A stretch of DNA of 64,000 nucleotides from Dickeya zeae NCPPB 2538 (GCF_000406165.1 NZ_CM001977.1:4050280-4114279), one strand, 5' to 3'. Counted from the stretch's first letter, positions 15,949 through 24,993 are shown. Numbers and translations: made by a program. Notes: generated from the letters alone by a model not told the origin.

Positions 15949-15963
15949 TGAAATGGCATTTCG
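15949..15963. promoter_or_regulatory. KdgR-type operator upstream of pelC
   Basis: TGAAATGGCATTTCG fits the KdgR palindrome TGAAA-N5-TTTCA with one deviation. It lies immediately upstream of the likely -35 box. A matching box sits at the same place in front of the paralogous pelB gene (17452-17466). KdgR is the known repressor of pectinolysis genes, relieved by 2-keto-3-deoxygluconate. Confidence 0.75.
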
Positions 15964-15967
15964 CTTG

Positions 15968-15995
15968 TTGAAGTGTTCGATTTTTACACTAAAAC
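15968..15995 (+). promoter_or_regulatory. Putative pelC promoter
   Basis: TTGAAG (-35, 15968-15973) and TAAAAC (-10, 15990-15995) separated by 16 bp. The same arrangement is conserved upstream of pelB, where flanking CTAAAACTGAG is shared. This implies a leader of about 120 nt before the pelC ATG. Confidence 0.55.
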
Positions 15996-16123
15996 TGAGT
16001 CTGGTGACCGACATGCATGGACAGCTTTCATCTACCGGCATACCGGCCAACGTCCACTACGGGCGCAGGGAAAAACTCATGCCCACAAACTTATTGATGG
16101 TTTAGAGAAAAGGAATACAGGCT

Positions 16124-17251
16124 ATGAAATCACTCATTACCCCGATTACCGCTGGACTGTTACTGGCACTCAGCCAACCCGCGCTGGCTGCTACCAATAC
16201 CGGCGGTTACGCCGCAACAGCGGGGGGCAACGTGACGGGTGCGGTCAGCAAGACGGCCACATCGATGCAAGATATCGTCGATATCATCGCAGCAGCCCGT
16301 CTGGATGCTAACGGCAAAAAGGTGAAAGGCGGTGCGTACCCACTGGTCATCACCTATACCGGTAATGAAGACTCGCTGATCAACGCGGCGGCAGCCAATA
16401 TCTGCGGCCAGTGGAGCAAAGACCCCCGTGGCGTGGAAATCAAGGAGTTCACCAAAGGCATCACCATCATCGGCGCTAACGGCTCATCCGCTAACTTCGG
16501 TATCTGGATTAAGAAATCCTCTGACGTCGTGGTGCAAAACATGCGTATCGGCTACGTCCCGGGCGGGGCTAAAGATGGCGACATGATCCGCGTGGATGAT
16601 TCGCCGAACGTCTGGGTTGACCATAACGAATTATTCGCCGCCAACCATGAGTGCGACGGTACGCCAGACGGCGACACCACCTTTGAAGCAGCCGTCGATA
16701 TCAAAGGGGCGTCAGATTACGTCACCGTTTCCTACAACTACATCCACGGTGTGAAAAAAGTGGGGCTGGACGGTTCCAGCAGCAGCGATACCGGCCGCAA
16801 CATCACCTATCACCATAACCGCTATAACGACGTGAACGCCCGCCTGCCGTTACAACGCGGCGGTCTGGTGCATGCTTACAACAACCTGTACACCAATGTC
16901 ACCAGTTCCGGTCTCAACGTGCGTCAGAACGGCCAGGCCTTGATCGAAAACAACTGGTTCGAAAATGCAGTGAATCCGGTGACATCCCGTTATGACGGCA
17001 AGAATTTCGGCACCTGGGTGCTGAAAAACAACAACATTGCCAAACCGGCTGACTTCTCGACCTACGGCATCACCTGGACGGCGGACACCAAACCTTACGT
17101 GAATGCGGATAGCTGGACCTCCACTGGTACCTTCCCGGCAGTGAGCTATAGCTACAGCCCGGTTAGCGCGCAGTGTGTGAAGGACAAACTGGCTAATTAC
17201 GCCGGTGTGGGTAAAAACCTGGCCACGCTGACCAGCGCCGCCTGTCAGTAA
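16124..17251 (+). CDS. pelC: Secreted pectate lyase (PL1), PelC orthologue
   Basis: A 375-residue pre-protein with a Sec signal peptide (MKSLITPITAGLLLALSQPALA), exported and then secreted by the Out type II system. It cleaves polygalacturonate by beta-elimination, with Ca2+. The parallel beta-helix enzyme shows VWVDHNELFAANHECDG and DTTFEAAVDIKG (Ca-binding acids), NITYHHNRYNDVNARLPLQR (catalytic Arg region) and the asparagine-ladder repeats. Residues such as IKKSSDVVVQN and LDGSSSSDTGRN match the well-known PelC structure sequence better than the second copy does, hence the symbol; published B/C naming may differ between strains. KdgR box and promoter lie upstream, with a rho-independent terminator downstream. 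Confidence 0.9.
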   Translation: MKSLITPITAGLLLALSQPALAATNTGGYAATAGGNVTGAVSKTATSMQDIVDIIAAARLDANGKKVKGGAYPLVITYTGNEDSLINAAAANICGQWSKDPRGVEIKEFTKGITIIGANGSSANFGIWIKKSSDVVVQNMRIGYVPGGAKDGDMIRVDDSPNVWVDHNELFAANHECDGTPDGDTTFEAAVDIKGASDYVTVSYNYIHGVKKVGLDGSSSSDTGRNITYHHNRYNDVNARLPLQRGGLVHAYNNLYTNVTSSGLNVRQNGQALIENNWFENAVNPVTSRYDGKNFGTWVLKNNNIAKPADFSTYGITWTADTKPYVNADSWTSTGTFPAVSYSYSPVSAQCVKDKLANYAGVGKNLATLTSAACQ

Positions 17252-17276
17252 CCCAGCAATCAATAACCCGGTAATC

Positions 17277-17300
17277 GAGCAGGCAATCGCCTGCTCTTTT
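17277..17300 (+). terminator. Rho-independent terminator of pelC
   Basis: GAGCAGGC-AATC-GCCTGCTC followed by TTTT, 25 bp after the pelC stop. Confidence 0.9.
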
Positions 17301-17451
17301 CCCGGTATGGATCAGCCTGCCACTCATCTGGTGAATGAATTTACTAATCGGCAGGTTTTTAATTATTAAAGGTTATAACCAGCAGGTCAGAACTCCGTCC
17401 ACAAAGAGTGACGTCTGTCAAAATTTGAAAAAACATAACCATTACTAATAA
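17301..17451. other. Upstream part of the pelC-pelB intergenic region
   Basis: Part of a 438-bp gap. It is AT-rich just before the KdgR-type box, as expected for CRP/H-NS/PecT-controlled pel promoters, but I could not assign a definite site. The remaining part (17499-17690) is a long untranslated leader of pelB of nearly 190 nt in which I see no gene. Confidence 0.4.
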
Positions 17452-17466
17452 TGAACTGCCGTTTCA
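17452..17466. promoter_or_regulatory. KdgR-type operator upstream of pelB
   Basis: TGAACTGCCGTTTCA, matching TGAAA-N5-TTTCA with one deviation. It is in the same position relative to the -35 element as the box before pelC, with alignable sequence on both sides. Confidence 0.75.
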
Positions 17467-17470
17467 CCTA

Positions 17471-17498
17471 TTGAAATGTCGTCTTTTTGAGCTAAAAC
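17471..17498 (+). promoter_or_regulatory. Putative pelB promoter
   Basis: TTGAAA (17471-17476), 16-bp spacer, TAAAAC (17493-17498). This is conserved with the pelC promoter. Confidence 0.55.
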
Positions 17499-17690
17499 TG
17501 AGCACAGGTTGATTCATGCGATTCGGTTTTACTTATGTGTACCCTGCATGAGTTGTGTGACTGAACGGCAGTTAATGCCCCTGCAACATGAAGCATGACG
17601 GGAATATCGCGGCTGCATCAACCACCAATAAGGGCATGTGGAACGATAAATGCCCATTTCATATTTTTTTAAAAAACAGGAACACGACTC

Positions 17691-18818
17691 ATGAAATCAC
17701 TCATTACTCCCATTGCCGCCGGTCTGCTGCTGGCATTCAGTCAATCCAGCCTGGCTGCGGATACCGGCGGTTATACCAAAACGGACGGTGGTAACGTCAC
17801 GGGCGCGGTTAGCAAAACGGCTGCGTCCATGCAGGATATTGTAAATATCATCGATGCCGCCAAAGTGGATGCCAACGGTAAAAAAGTGAAAGGCGGTGCC
17901 TACCCGCTGATTATCACCTATACCGGTAACGAAGACAGTCTGATCAACGCGGCAGCCGCCAACATTTGCGGTCAGTGGAGCAAAGATGCTCGTGGCGTGG
18001 AAATCAAAGACTTCACCAAAGGCATCACCATCATCGGTGCCAACGGTTCTTCCGCGAACTTCGGTATCTGGATAGTCAACTCCTCCGATGTTGTGGTACG
18101 CAACATGCGTCTCGGCTACATGCCAGGCGGCGCTCAGGATGGCGACATGTTCCGTATCGACAACTCGCCGAACGTCTGGCTGGACCATAACGAGCTGTTT
18201 GCGGCAAACCACGAATGTGACGGTACCAAAGACGGCGACACCACCTTTGAATCCGCCTTCGACATCAAAAAAGGTGCTACTTACGTCACCATCTCCTACA
18301 ACTACATCCATGGTGTGAAGAAGGTCGGTCTGGCGGGCTTCAGTTCTTCTGACAGCGCTGAACGCAACATCACCTACCATCACAACGTTTACAACGACGT
18401 TAACGCCCGTCTGCCGTTGCAACGCGGTGGTAATGTCCATGCGTACAACAACCTGTACACCAATATCACCAGCTCTGGCCTGAACGTCCGTCAGAATGGC
18501 AAAGCGCTGATCGAAAACAACTGGTTCGAAAATGCGGTAAGCCCGGTAACCTCACGCTATGACGGCAGCAATTTCGGTACCTGGGTACTGAAGAATAACA
18601 ACATCACCAAACCGGCCGATTTTGCGACTTACAACATTACCTGGACAGCCGACACCAAGGCTTACGTCAACGCCGACAGCTGGACGTCCACCGGCACCTA
18701 CCCGACTGTGCCTTACAGCTACAGCCCGGTTAGCGCCCAGTGCGTGAAGGACAAACTGGCTAACTACGCCGGTGTTGGCAAAAACCTGGCAACACTGACC
18801 AGTGCAGCCTGTAAGTAA
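17691..18818 (+). CDS. pelB: Secreted pectate lyase (PL1), PelB orthologue
   Basis: A 375-residue pre-protein with a signal peptide (MKSLITPIAAGLLLAFSQ, then SSLA), paralogous to the gene upstream and of the same length. Extracellular endo-pectate lyase; Ca-binding and catalytic blocks are intact (VWLDHNELFAANHECDG, DTTFESAFDIKK, NITYHHNVYNDVNARLPLQR). It differs from the upstream copy by IVNSSDVVVRN, KKGATYVTI and LAGFSSSDSAERN, which fit PelB as I remember it. The C-terminal 30 or so residues are identical in the two copies except for the last one. It has its own KdgR box and promoter. pelZ follows after a strong hairpin, so partial read-through into pelZ is possible. Confidence 0.88.
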   Translation: MKSLITPIAAGLLLAFSQSSLAADTGGYTKTDGGNVTGAVSKTAASMQDIVNIIDAAKVDANGKKVKGGAYPLIITYTGNEDSLINAAAANICGQWSKDARGVEIKDFTKGITIIGANGSSANFGIWIVNSSDVVVRNMRLGYMPGGAQDGDMFRIDNSPNVWLDHNELFAANHECDGTKDGDTTFESAFDIKKGATYVTISYNYIHGVKKVGLAGFSSSDSAERNITYHHNVYNDVNARLPLQRGGNVHAYNNLYTNITSSGLNVRQNGKALIENNWFENAVSPVTSRYDGSNFGTWVLKNNNITKPADFATYNITWTADTKAYVNADSWTSTGTYPTVPYSYSPVSAQCVKDKLANYAGVGKNLATLTSAACK

Positions 18819-18850
18819 TACGCTCCCGTCAGCCTGACTGACCTCTGGAA

Positions 18851-18883
18851 CGTCCTGCGCCCGGCAAAACCGGGCGCAGGACG
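18851..18883 (+). terminator. Strong hairpin between pelB and pelZ
   Basis: A 14-bp perfect stem (CGTCCTGCGCCCGG and its complement) around a CAAAA loop, without a clear U tract. It may terminate imperfectly, allowing pelB-pelZ read-through. Confidence 0.75.
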
Positions 18884-18987
18884 CATGATTGATTCAGGGC
18901 GGGAGAGCCATCATTACTCACCCGCCTTTTGTTTGACAGCACCTTGCTATCAGACCGAACACGCCCCGGCATAGGGATCAAGCCATC

Positions 18988-20250
18988 ATGAAACATACCC
19001 TTTTATTTACATTGCTATTCAGTACCTGCGTGCTGACTGCTCAGGCCGCCAGCACCGCCGCCCCTGACCTGAAAGGATTCGGTACCGAGACGGTAGCCGG
19101 CAGCGGCGGCAAAGTTATCCGCGTCACCACGCTGGCTTCCAGCGGTGCCGGCTCGCTGCGCGAAGCATTGGCCACCAAAGGCCCGCGAGTTATCGTGTTC
19201 GAAGTGGGCGGTATTATTGACCTCAACGAGCAGGACATTCGGCTCGCCGAGCCTTACGTGACCATTGCCGGGCAAACCGCGCCGTCACCCGGTATTACCC
19301 TGGTCAAGGGTGGCATGATGATCACCACCCATGATGTCCTGATGCAGCATATCCGTTTCCGCATTGGTGATAACGGTCACGCCAAGAAGAGTGGTTTTGA
19401 GAAAGACGTATCGTTGTATGGACCGAATGCCTACAACGTCGTCGTGGATCACTGTAGCTTTGCCTGGGGTACGGATGAAAACCTGTCGGTTTCAGGCCCG
19501 CGTTACGACGGCCAGTCCGGCACCGCCCATAACGTTACCTTCTCGAATAACATTATTGCGGAAGGTCTGTACGACTCCAGCCACTCCAAAGGCATCCACT
19601 CGATGGGAACGCTGGTGCACGATAACGTGACCAACGCGGCGATCATCGGCAACCTGTATGCCCATAACAATGAACGCAACCCATGGTTTAAAGGTGCAAC
19701 CACCGGCGTTGTGGTCAACAACCTGATCTACAACCCAGGAATTTGGGGTATCCGCATCGGGGCGATACAAAGCGAGTGGGAAGGCCGCTCTTTGCCGGTG
19801 AACGCCAAAGTCGCGATCGCCGGTAACGTGATGTATTACGGTGCCAACACCAAATCCGATCTCTCACTGGTCGGCAGCAATACCACTGGCGGCGATGTCT
19901 GGATGAGCGACAATCTGGCTTTCGATAAAGCAGGCAAAGCCGTCGCGCAGACCTCCGGTACCGGCATTAACCTGCTGAAGTCCGCCCCCGTTTGGCCCAC
20001 CGGGTTGACGGCGCTCAGTCCCTCGTCGGTAGCCAATCAGGTAACGCAGCACGCCGGTGCGCGACCGAAAGACCGCGACGCGGTGGACAAACGCATCGTT
20101 AGCGATTTCCAGAAACGTAGCGGTACCTTCGTCAACAGCCAGAGCGAAGTCGGTGGTTATCCCACCGCGACCGCGACTACGCGTACATTGACGGTACCAT
20201 CCAGCGGTGTGGACAGTTGGCTGCAACAAATGGCGAAAGACCTGGAATAA
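18988..20250 (+). CDS. pelZ: Secondary pectate lyase PelZ
   Basis: A 420-residue pre-protein, the length reported for PelZ, with a signal peptide (MKHTLLFTLLFSTCVLTAQA). It is a right-handed beta-helix pectate lyase of a distinct subgroup: FGTETVAGSGGKVIRVTTL, GSLREAL, VEVGGIIDL-like strand, VVVDHCSFAWGTDENLS, NIIAEGLYDSSHSKG, HNNERNPWFKG. In D. dadantii PelZ has low activity and acts together with the major Pels. It is third in the pel cluster, 169 bp after pelB, with AGGGATC before the ATG. A rho-independent terminator closes the cluster. Confidence 0.92.
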   Translation: MKHTLLFTLLFSTCVLTAQAASTAAPDLKGFGTETVAGSGGKVIRVTTLASSGAGSLREALATKGPRVIVFEVGGIIDLNEQDIRLAEPYVTIAGQTAPSPGITLVKGGMMITTHDVLMQHIRFRIGDNGHAKKSGFEKDVSLYGPNAYNVVVDHCSFAWGTDENLSVSGPRYDGQSGTAHNVTFSNNIIAEGLYDSSHSKGIHSMGTLVHDNVTNAAIIGNLYAHNNERNPWFKGATTGVVVNNLIYNPGIWGIRIGAIQSEWEGRSLPVNAKVAIAGNVMYYGANTKSDLSLVGSNTTGGDVWMSDNLAFDKAGKAVAQTSGTGINLLKSAPVWPTGLTALSPSSVANQVTQHAGARPKDRDAVDKRIVSDFQKRSGTFVNSQSEVGGYPTATATTRTLTVPSSGVDSWLQQMAKDLE

Positions 20251-20290
20251 CCCCCCACCCGAATGCATTACCAACGCGTTAAAAAATAGA

Positions 20291-20317
20291 AGGGAACCTG
20301 CTGCAGGTTCCCTTTTT
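20291..20317 (+). terminator. Rho-independent terminator of pelZ
   Basis: AGGGAACCTGC/GCAGGTTCCCT inverted repeat followed by a run of T. Confidence 0.92.
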
Positions 20318-20336
20318 TCTGTTGGCATAACGCGCT

Positions 20337-20538
<202 letters not shown>

Positions 20539-20998
20539 TTGACAACAACCATCGCTAAACCGTATATCAATACTATCAAACACAGCGACACAGACCGACA
20601 TCGCAAAAACAGACACACAGCAAAACAGGCCGGACAGGTCATCATCAGGATGACGATGCCATTGCGTTGCCGAACGACATCCTATTCGGCCCTCCTGATC
20701 CTCACCCTAGTCGGGCACTATTCCGCCACGCTACGCGGTATCCTGCCATCGGACGGCAATAAACAGGCAAGCAACGAGTACAGACGTTCAGACACGCTTT
20801 TTATATCGTGTGCCTGCCTTGTCATGCTCCTGTACTGCAAATTCACTATATTTGGATTTGCTACTGTGTCGGTATCAATAAAGCCGACCGCAGTAAGGAA
20901 GAAGAATAAAATCTAACTGATATTCCGCTGAGCATTCACGAATAACAACGAATGCCAGTGACAGTCACTTTTTGCTTTTTTTTATTTTGAGGTGATAC
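20539..20998. other. Spacer upstream of the GGDEF gene
   Basis: 460 bp without a supportable gene. A plus-strand frame (20527-20916) begins inside the repeat and looks non-coding. The promoter of the cyclase gene is presumably in the AT-rich last 150 bp. Confidence 0.45.
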
Positions 20999-22564
20999 AT
21001 GCGAGTCGATGTCCCCACAATGTTCATGATGATCATCGTCTCAAGTTTTGCCCTGGCCCTGTGTGTGCGCTGGGCAGCGCATAACCATCGGGATCGGGAA
21101 TTGATGATTTGTACATGGGCATTAGTTTTCCACGGCACAGCCTACACATTGTATGCATTACGCGGCCAAATTCCTGACACGCTATCCATCATCCCTTCTA
21201 ACATCCTGATTGCGCAGGCCTACTCACTACTGCTTCTGTCTGTCGCCACGTTCCAGCAACGGCGTGTTCCCCACTGGTTGTTGTGGATGCCAGCGGTATT
21301 TGCCGCCGTGTTCTTTAGCATCATGCTGGATAACCAGAAAGCCCGCACACTGGTCAGTAGTATTCTGTGCATGCTACAAGCCTTTGTGGTGATTGGGTAT
21401 TTGTTGACACAGGCAACCGATCAACCGGTTCGGGGACGCAACCTGATGGTATTGGGGCTGACGGTGAATATCCTCAGCCTTATCCATCGACTATTGTTGT
21501 TACTATCCAGCGGTAATTATCCGACTTCATTACTCGCCAGTGCCCCGGCACTGACGATTATCAATGTGGCGAGTCTCGCCACACTGCTCTTCATTGCCAA
21601 CGGGCTGATCATGATGACGAAGGATCGTTCAGACCATCTCAACAGCCTGATGCTGCGCCAGGACAACCTGACAGGCTGTTGGAACCGCATCCGGGTACAA
21701 GAGATAGCCCGCCAGGAAATGGACCGTCTGGAGCGATACGGCTACCCCGTGTCGTTGCTGATGTTCGACCTGGATCATTTTAAGAAAGTAAACGACGATT
21801 ACGGCCACGCAACGGGGGATGAAGTACTCAAAGCATTCGCGCACATTGCTCGTACTACGCTGCGCACTACCGATGTACTGGGGCGATGGGGAGGCGAAGA
21901 GTTCGTCGCAATTCTGCCGTCTACCGGTATCGGCGGTGCGATACTGACCGCTGAACGCATCAGGCAGGCGCTCGAATCACAACGTTTTTCCAACGGTCTG
22001 CAGGTGACAACCAGCATTGGTATTGCCGTTTGTCAGTCTACCGACCATTGGGAAAGCTGGCTAAGCCGGGCCGACTCCGCGCTCTACCGTGCTAAAGCGG
22101 CAGGCCGTAACCGTGTCGAAACGGAAGCACTGATTGTCGATAATTCGTTGATGGTGTTGCCAGATACCAATCTGGTTCATCTGACCTGGCACTACAGTTA
22201 CGCTACCGGTCATCCGGATGTCGACAGAGAACACCAGAACCTGTTTCGTCAGGCTAATGCGCTATTGCAGATAATACTGCGTAGCGGAACACGGGAAGAA
22301 TTCTCACAGCAGGTCAGCCAGCTTATCGATTTACTGCACGAGCACATGCAGCATGAAGAGCAAATGCTGCGCGAAAAGCAGCATCCAGACGTCGGTTATC
22401 ACGCCCGTTTACACAGCCACCTGCTCTATCGGGCAAGCGAGCTACTACAACGGTTTGAGCAGCAGCAGATAGGTATGACGGAGCTATTCCACTACGTGGT
22501 GTACGAAGTGATCACTCAGCACATGCTAATTGATGACAAAAAGCTGTCGCTGTCTAAAAAATAA
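20999..22564 (+). CDS. Membrane diguanylate cyclase with C-terminal bacteriohemerythrin domain
   Basis: A 521-residue protein in three parts. Residues 1-205 are about seven hydrophobic segments (membrane sensor). Residues about 225-390 are a GGDEF domain with RWGGEEFVAIL (GGEEF at 296-300), so it should be catalytically active and make cyclic di-GMP. No RxxD inhibitory motif was recognised before it. Residues about 394-521 are a hemerythrin domain with the expected di-iron ligands: HPDVDREH, LHEHMQHEEQML, HARLHSHLL, and a closing THMLIDD (H-x4-D). This suggests O2, NO or redox control of c-di-GMP synthesis, by analogy with hemerythrin-cyclase fusions in Vibrio. ATG after GAGGTGATAC. It is a single-gene unit, convergent with ppiA. 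Confidence 0.92.
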   Translation: MRVDVPTMFMMIIVSSFALALCVRWAAHNHRDRELMICTWALVFHGTAYTLYALRGQIPDTLSIIPSNILIAQAYSLLLLSVATFQQRRVPHWLLWMPAVFAAVFFSIMLDNQKARTLVSSILCMLQAFVVIGYLLTQATDQPVRGRNLMVLGLTVNILSLIHRLLLLLSSGNYPTSLLASAPALTIINVASLATLLFIANGLIMMTKDRSDHLNSLMLRQDNLTGCWNRIRVQEIARQEMDRLERYGYPVSLLMFDLDHFKKVNDDYGHATGDEVLKAFAHIARTTLRTTDVLGRWGGEEFVAILPSTGIGGAILTAERIRQALESQRFSNGLQVTTSIGIAVCQSTDHWESWLSRADSALYRAKAAGRNRVETEALIVDNSLMVLPDTNLVHLTWHYSYATGHPDVDREHQNLFRQANALLQIILRSGTREEFSQQVSQLIDLLHEHMQHEEQMLREKQHPDVGYHARLHSHLLYRASELLQRFEQQQIGMTELFHYVVYEVITQHMLIDDKKLSLSKK

Positions 22565-22573
22565 TTGGAGCAG

Positions 22574-22613
22574 TTTCCCCACACCGCGGCATCCTGCTGC
22601 GGGAATGGGGAAA
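22574..22613. terminator. Hairpin between convergent cyclase gene and ppiA
   Basis: TTTCCCC/GGGGAAA outer stem with an inner CCGC/GCGG stem, between two convergent genes. Likely bidirectional terminator; imperfect. Confidence 0.5.
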
Positions 22614-22645
22614 TGATGCGAAAGACATGTCAAACCAACAGGCGA

Positions 22646-23218
22646 TTACTTCTTAATCACTTTTGCTGACTGAATGACGATAGGTTTCGTCGGTACATTC
22701 TGGTACGGCCCGACATTGTCGGTCTGGACTTGAGAAATCTTGTCTGCGACCTCCATGCCTTTGACGACTTTACCGAATACCGCGTAGCCAAAATCACGCT
22801 GACCGTGATCCAGAAAAGCGTTGTCCGCTACATTGATAAAGAACTGACTGGTGGCGCTATCTTTTTCACTGGTACGCGCCATAGCAATAGTGCCGCGCAG
22901 GTTACGCAGACCATTATCCGCTTCATTCTTGATAGGCGGATTGGTGGCTTTCTGTTTCATATCACTGCTAAAACCGCCAGCCTGAACCATGAACCCTGGG
23001 ATGACCCGGTGAAAAATAGTGCCATTGTAAAAACCGCTGTTGACATAATCGACAAAGTTTTTCACGGAAATCGGCGCTTTTTGATCATCCAGCGCCAGTT
23101 CAATGTTACCTGCGGTGGTTGTCAGCAACACGTGAGTGGACGTGGTAGCGGCAAAAGCCGGTGAAAAAGCGGTCAGGGCAAATACAGTCACTACCGCTGC
23201 CAGTATACGTTTTGACAT
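22646..23218 (-). CDS. ppiA: Periplasmic peptidyl-prolyl cis-trans isomerase A (cyclophilin)
   Basis: A 190-residue pre-protein with a signal peptide (MSKRILAAVVTVFALTAFSP then AFA). Cyclophilin core motifs: FHRVIPGFMVQAGGF, GTIAMART..KDSATSQFFIN, FGYAVFGKVVKGMEVADKI. It catalyses proline isomerisation during folding of exported proteins, including potentially secreted pectinases. ATG with AAAAGGAATGCTTC upstream. Length equals E. coli PpiA. Confidence 0.95.
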   Translation of the reverse strand: MSKRILAAVVTVFALTAFSPAFAATTSTHVLLTTTAGNIELALDDQKAPISVKNFVDYVNSGFYNGTIFHRVIPGFMVQAGGFSSDMKQKATNPPIKNEADNGLRNLRGTIAMARTSEKDSATSQFFINVADNAFLDHGQRDFGYAVFGKVVKGMEVADKISQVQTDNVGPYQNVPTKPIVIQSAKVIKK

Positions 23219-23390
23219 GAAGCATTCCTTTTGAGGATCAACGACAGAAAGCGTACCGATTTTAAATAGCCGTACCTTTCTGCGCCACCCATTTACCTTT
23301 TTTTACGCGATCACGGCCACCCATTGGCGAAAAAAAGAGCACTATTTGCTCTCCCACCCGCCGACTGAACATTATGATAGCCGCCACACG

Positions 23391-23424
23391 CTCCCCCGGA
23401 GTCGAAACATCATAACCGGGGGAG
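23391..23424 (-). terminator. Hairpin after the enolase-superfamily gene
   Basis: CTCCCCCGG ... CCGGGGGAG, a 9-bp stem with a 16-base loop, 36 bp beyond the dehydratase stop on the minus strand. No T tract. Confidence 0.5.
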
Positions 23425-23459
23425 AGAAAGGGTCAAAAGAATGATGCGCTACCTGACGA

Positions 23460-24614
23460 TTAATGCTGGCTCAGCGTGTGTGCTTCGATCCAGTCAAAGT
23501 TGATATCTTCGCCCAGGCCAGGACGTTGTGGCAGGTGGACGAAACCGTCTTCGTCCATCGGGTCCACCAGCGAATTGAGGTAAGCGGCAGGTTCGTCGTA
23601 GTTCATGAAGGGATGCAGCAGGCCACGTTCATACCAGCGACAGTTTTTAATCGCTCCCACGACGGCCAGATTGGGTGCCCCGTTGCCATGAATTTCGCAA
23701 TCCATACCGAAGGCCTCCGCCAGATGTGCCACTTTGAGACACGGTGAAATACCGCCCACACCCTGCACCCCGGCACGCAGGATGTCACAGGCCCCCTCTT
23801 TCACCCAGTCGGCACGGCTGAAATATTTCCCGCCCAGACTTTCTGGCCCGATGACATCGATATCCAGATTTTTGTTTAGCCAACTGTAGGATGCCATGCT
23901 CTGTTCCTCCATCGGCTCTTCGAACCAGGTGAAGTTCAGTTTTTGCAGCTCACGACCGATATACAGTGCCTCGCTACGGCTATACCAATGGTAGCCATCC
24001 AGCATCAGGTTGATATCCGGCCCCACCGCTTCACGCACCGCCGCACAGGCTTTCACATCCATTTGCGGGCTGGGTGCGAATGATACCGGTGGCATCCAGG
24101 TGTGCAATTTAATGGCCTTGTAACCGCGCGCGACCAGTTTTTCGGCGAACTGACCGTACTCATCCGGCGTCGACAGGCCACCTTTCAGTTCGTCGCCACA
24201 CATGGTGCTGCCGTATGCCAGTACTTTATCGCGGTAGCCGCCCAGCAGTTTATAGACCGGCATGTTCAGTACCCGCCCCGCCAGATCCCACAAGGCTTGC
24301 TCAACGATAGCCAGCGCCCGGTCAGTTAACTGGTTAGCACTACCGCGCTGCCAGTGCACCAGATCCTGCCATAAACGCTCACGGTCAAAAGGATCCTGCC
24401 CAATCAGTACTTTGCGGAAAAAACTGTTCACCACATAGGGCCGAATGACTTCCGGCGGCGCAAATGCATACCCTTTGTGCCCATCCTCGGTGCTGATGGT
24501 CAGCAACGCCATGCTAGCCTGATGCTCATCGCCGGGATGGGAATGTCCTGCGCTGTCAGAAACGCGGCGAGTGGGATAAGTGAAGACGGTGACGTCAATG
24601 GATTCAATTTTCAC
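23460..24614 (-). CDS. Enolase-superfamily (mandelate racemase-type) sugar-acid dehydratase, substrate unknown
   Basis: A 384-residue cytoplasmic enzyme of the mandelate racemase/muconate lactonising group. Metal ligands appear as Asp in LMLDGYHWYS, Glu in FEEPM and Glu in IGPESLGG. General acid/base candidates are in KAIKLHTW (K-x-H rather than the usual K-x-K) and His in CEIHGNGAPN. Such enzymes dehydrate aldonic or aldaric acids; the actual substrate is not evident. The GTG start at 24614 has AGG upstream and gives MKIESIDVTVFTY, a normal family beginning. It is monocistronic, between ppiA and a dispersed repeat. A role in using plant-derived sugar acids fits the lifestyle but is inference. 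Confidence 0.8.
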   Translation of the reverse strand: MKIESIDVTVFTYPTRRVSDSAGHSHPGDEHQASMALLTISTEDGHKGYAFAPPEVIRPYVVNSFFRKVLIGQDPFDRERLWQDLVHWQRGSANQLTDRALAIVEQALWDLAGRVLNMPVYKLLGGYRDKVLAYGSTMCGDELKGGLSTPDEYGQFAEKLVARGYKAIKLHTWMPPVSFAPSPQMDVKACAAVREAVGPDINLMLDGYHWYSRSEALYIGRELQKLNFTWFEEPMEEQSMASYSWLNKNLDIDVIGPESLGGKYFSRADWVKEGACDILRAGVQGVGGISPCLKVAHLAEAFGMDCEIHGNGAPNLAVVGAIKNCRWYERGLLHPFMNYDEPAAYLNSLVDPMDEDGFVHLPQRPGLGEDINFDWIEAHTLSQH

Positions 24615-24824
24615 GTTGATTACCTGCCTGAAGATGAAGCGCCCGCCAGCATCGGTTTTTATGAATTGATAAAAATAAAAACACAGTGCTGATTTAATAA
24701 AATTGCGTTTTATTTATGTCGATTATTGAGGAAGTTTACCGCGAGGTCATTAGGCAATTTATAACATTTGTGAAAATTATCCGCCCGATGATTATGCAAT
24801 TGCCCTATTTACAATCTCTATTTC

Positions 24825-24952
24825 TATACCCTAAATAATCCAAGTTGCAGGAAGGCGGCAACCGAATGAATCCCCAGGAGCTTACTCAAGTAAGTGACTG
24901 GGGGTGAGCGAGGGCAGCCAACGCACCTGCAACTTGAAGTATGACGGGTATA
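24825..24952. repeat. Enterobacterial palindromic repeat, short form (128 bp)
   Basis: Bounded by TATACCC and GGGTATA; the same family as 20337-20538 without the 75-bp internal segment. Contains an internal inverted repeat around GAGCTTACTCAAGTAAGTGA. It lies upstream of the dehydratase and downstream of trpS. Confidence 0.85.
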
Positions 24953-24993
24953 TCATCTTTATTTTCCTTATCCATCGCTCAGAATAACATCAA

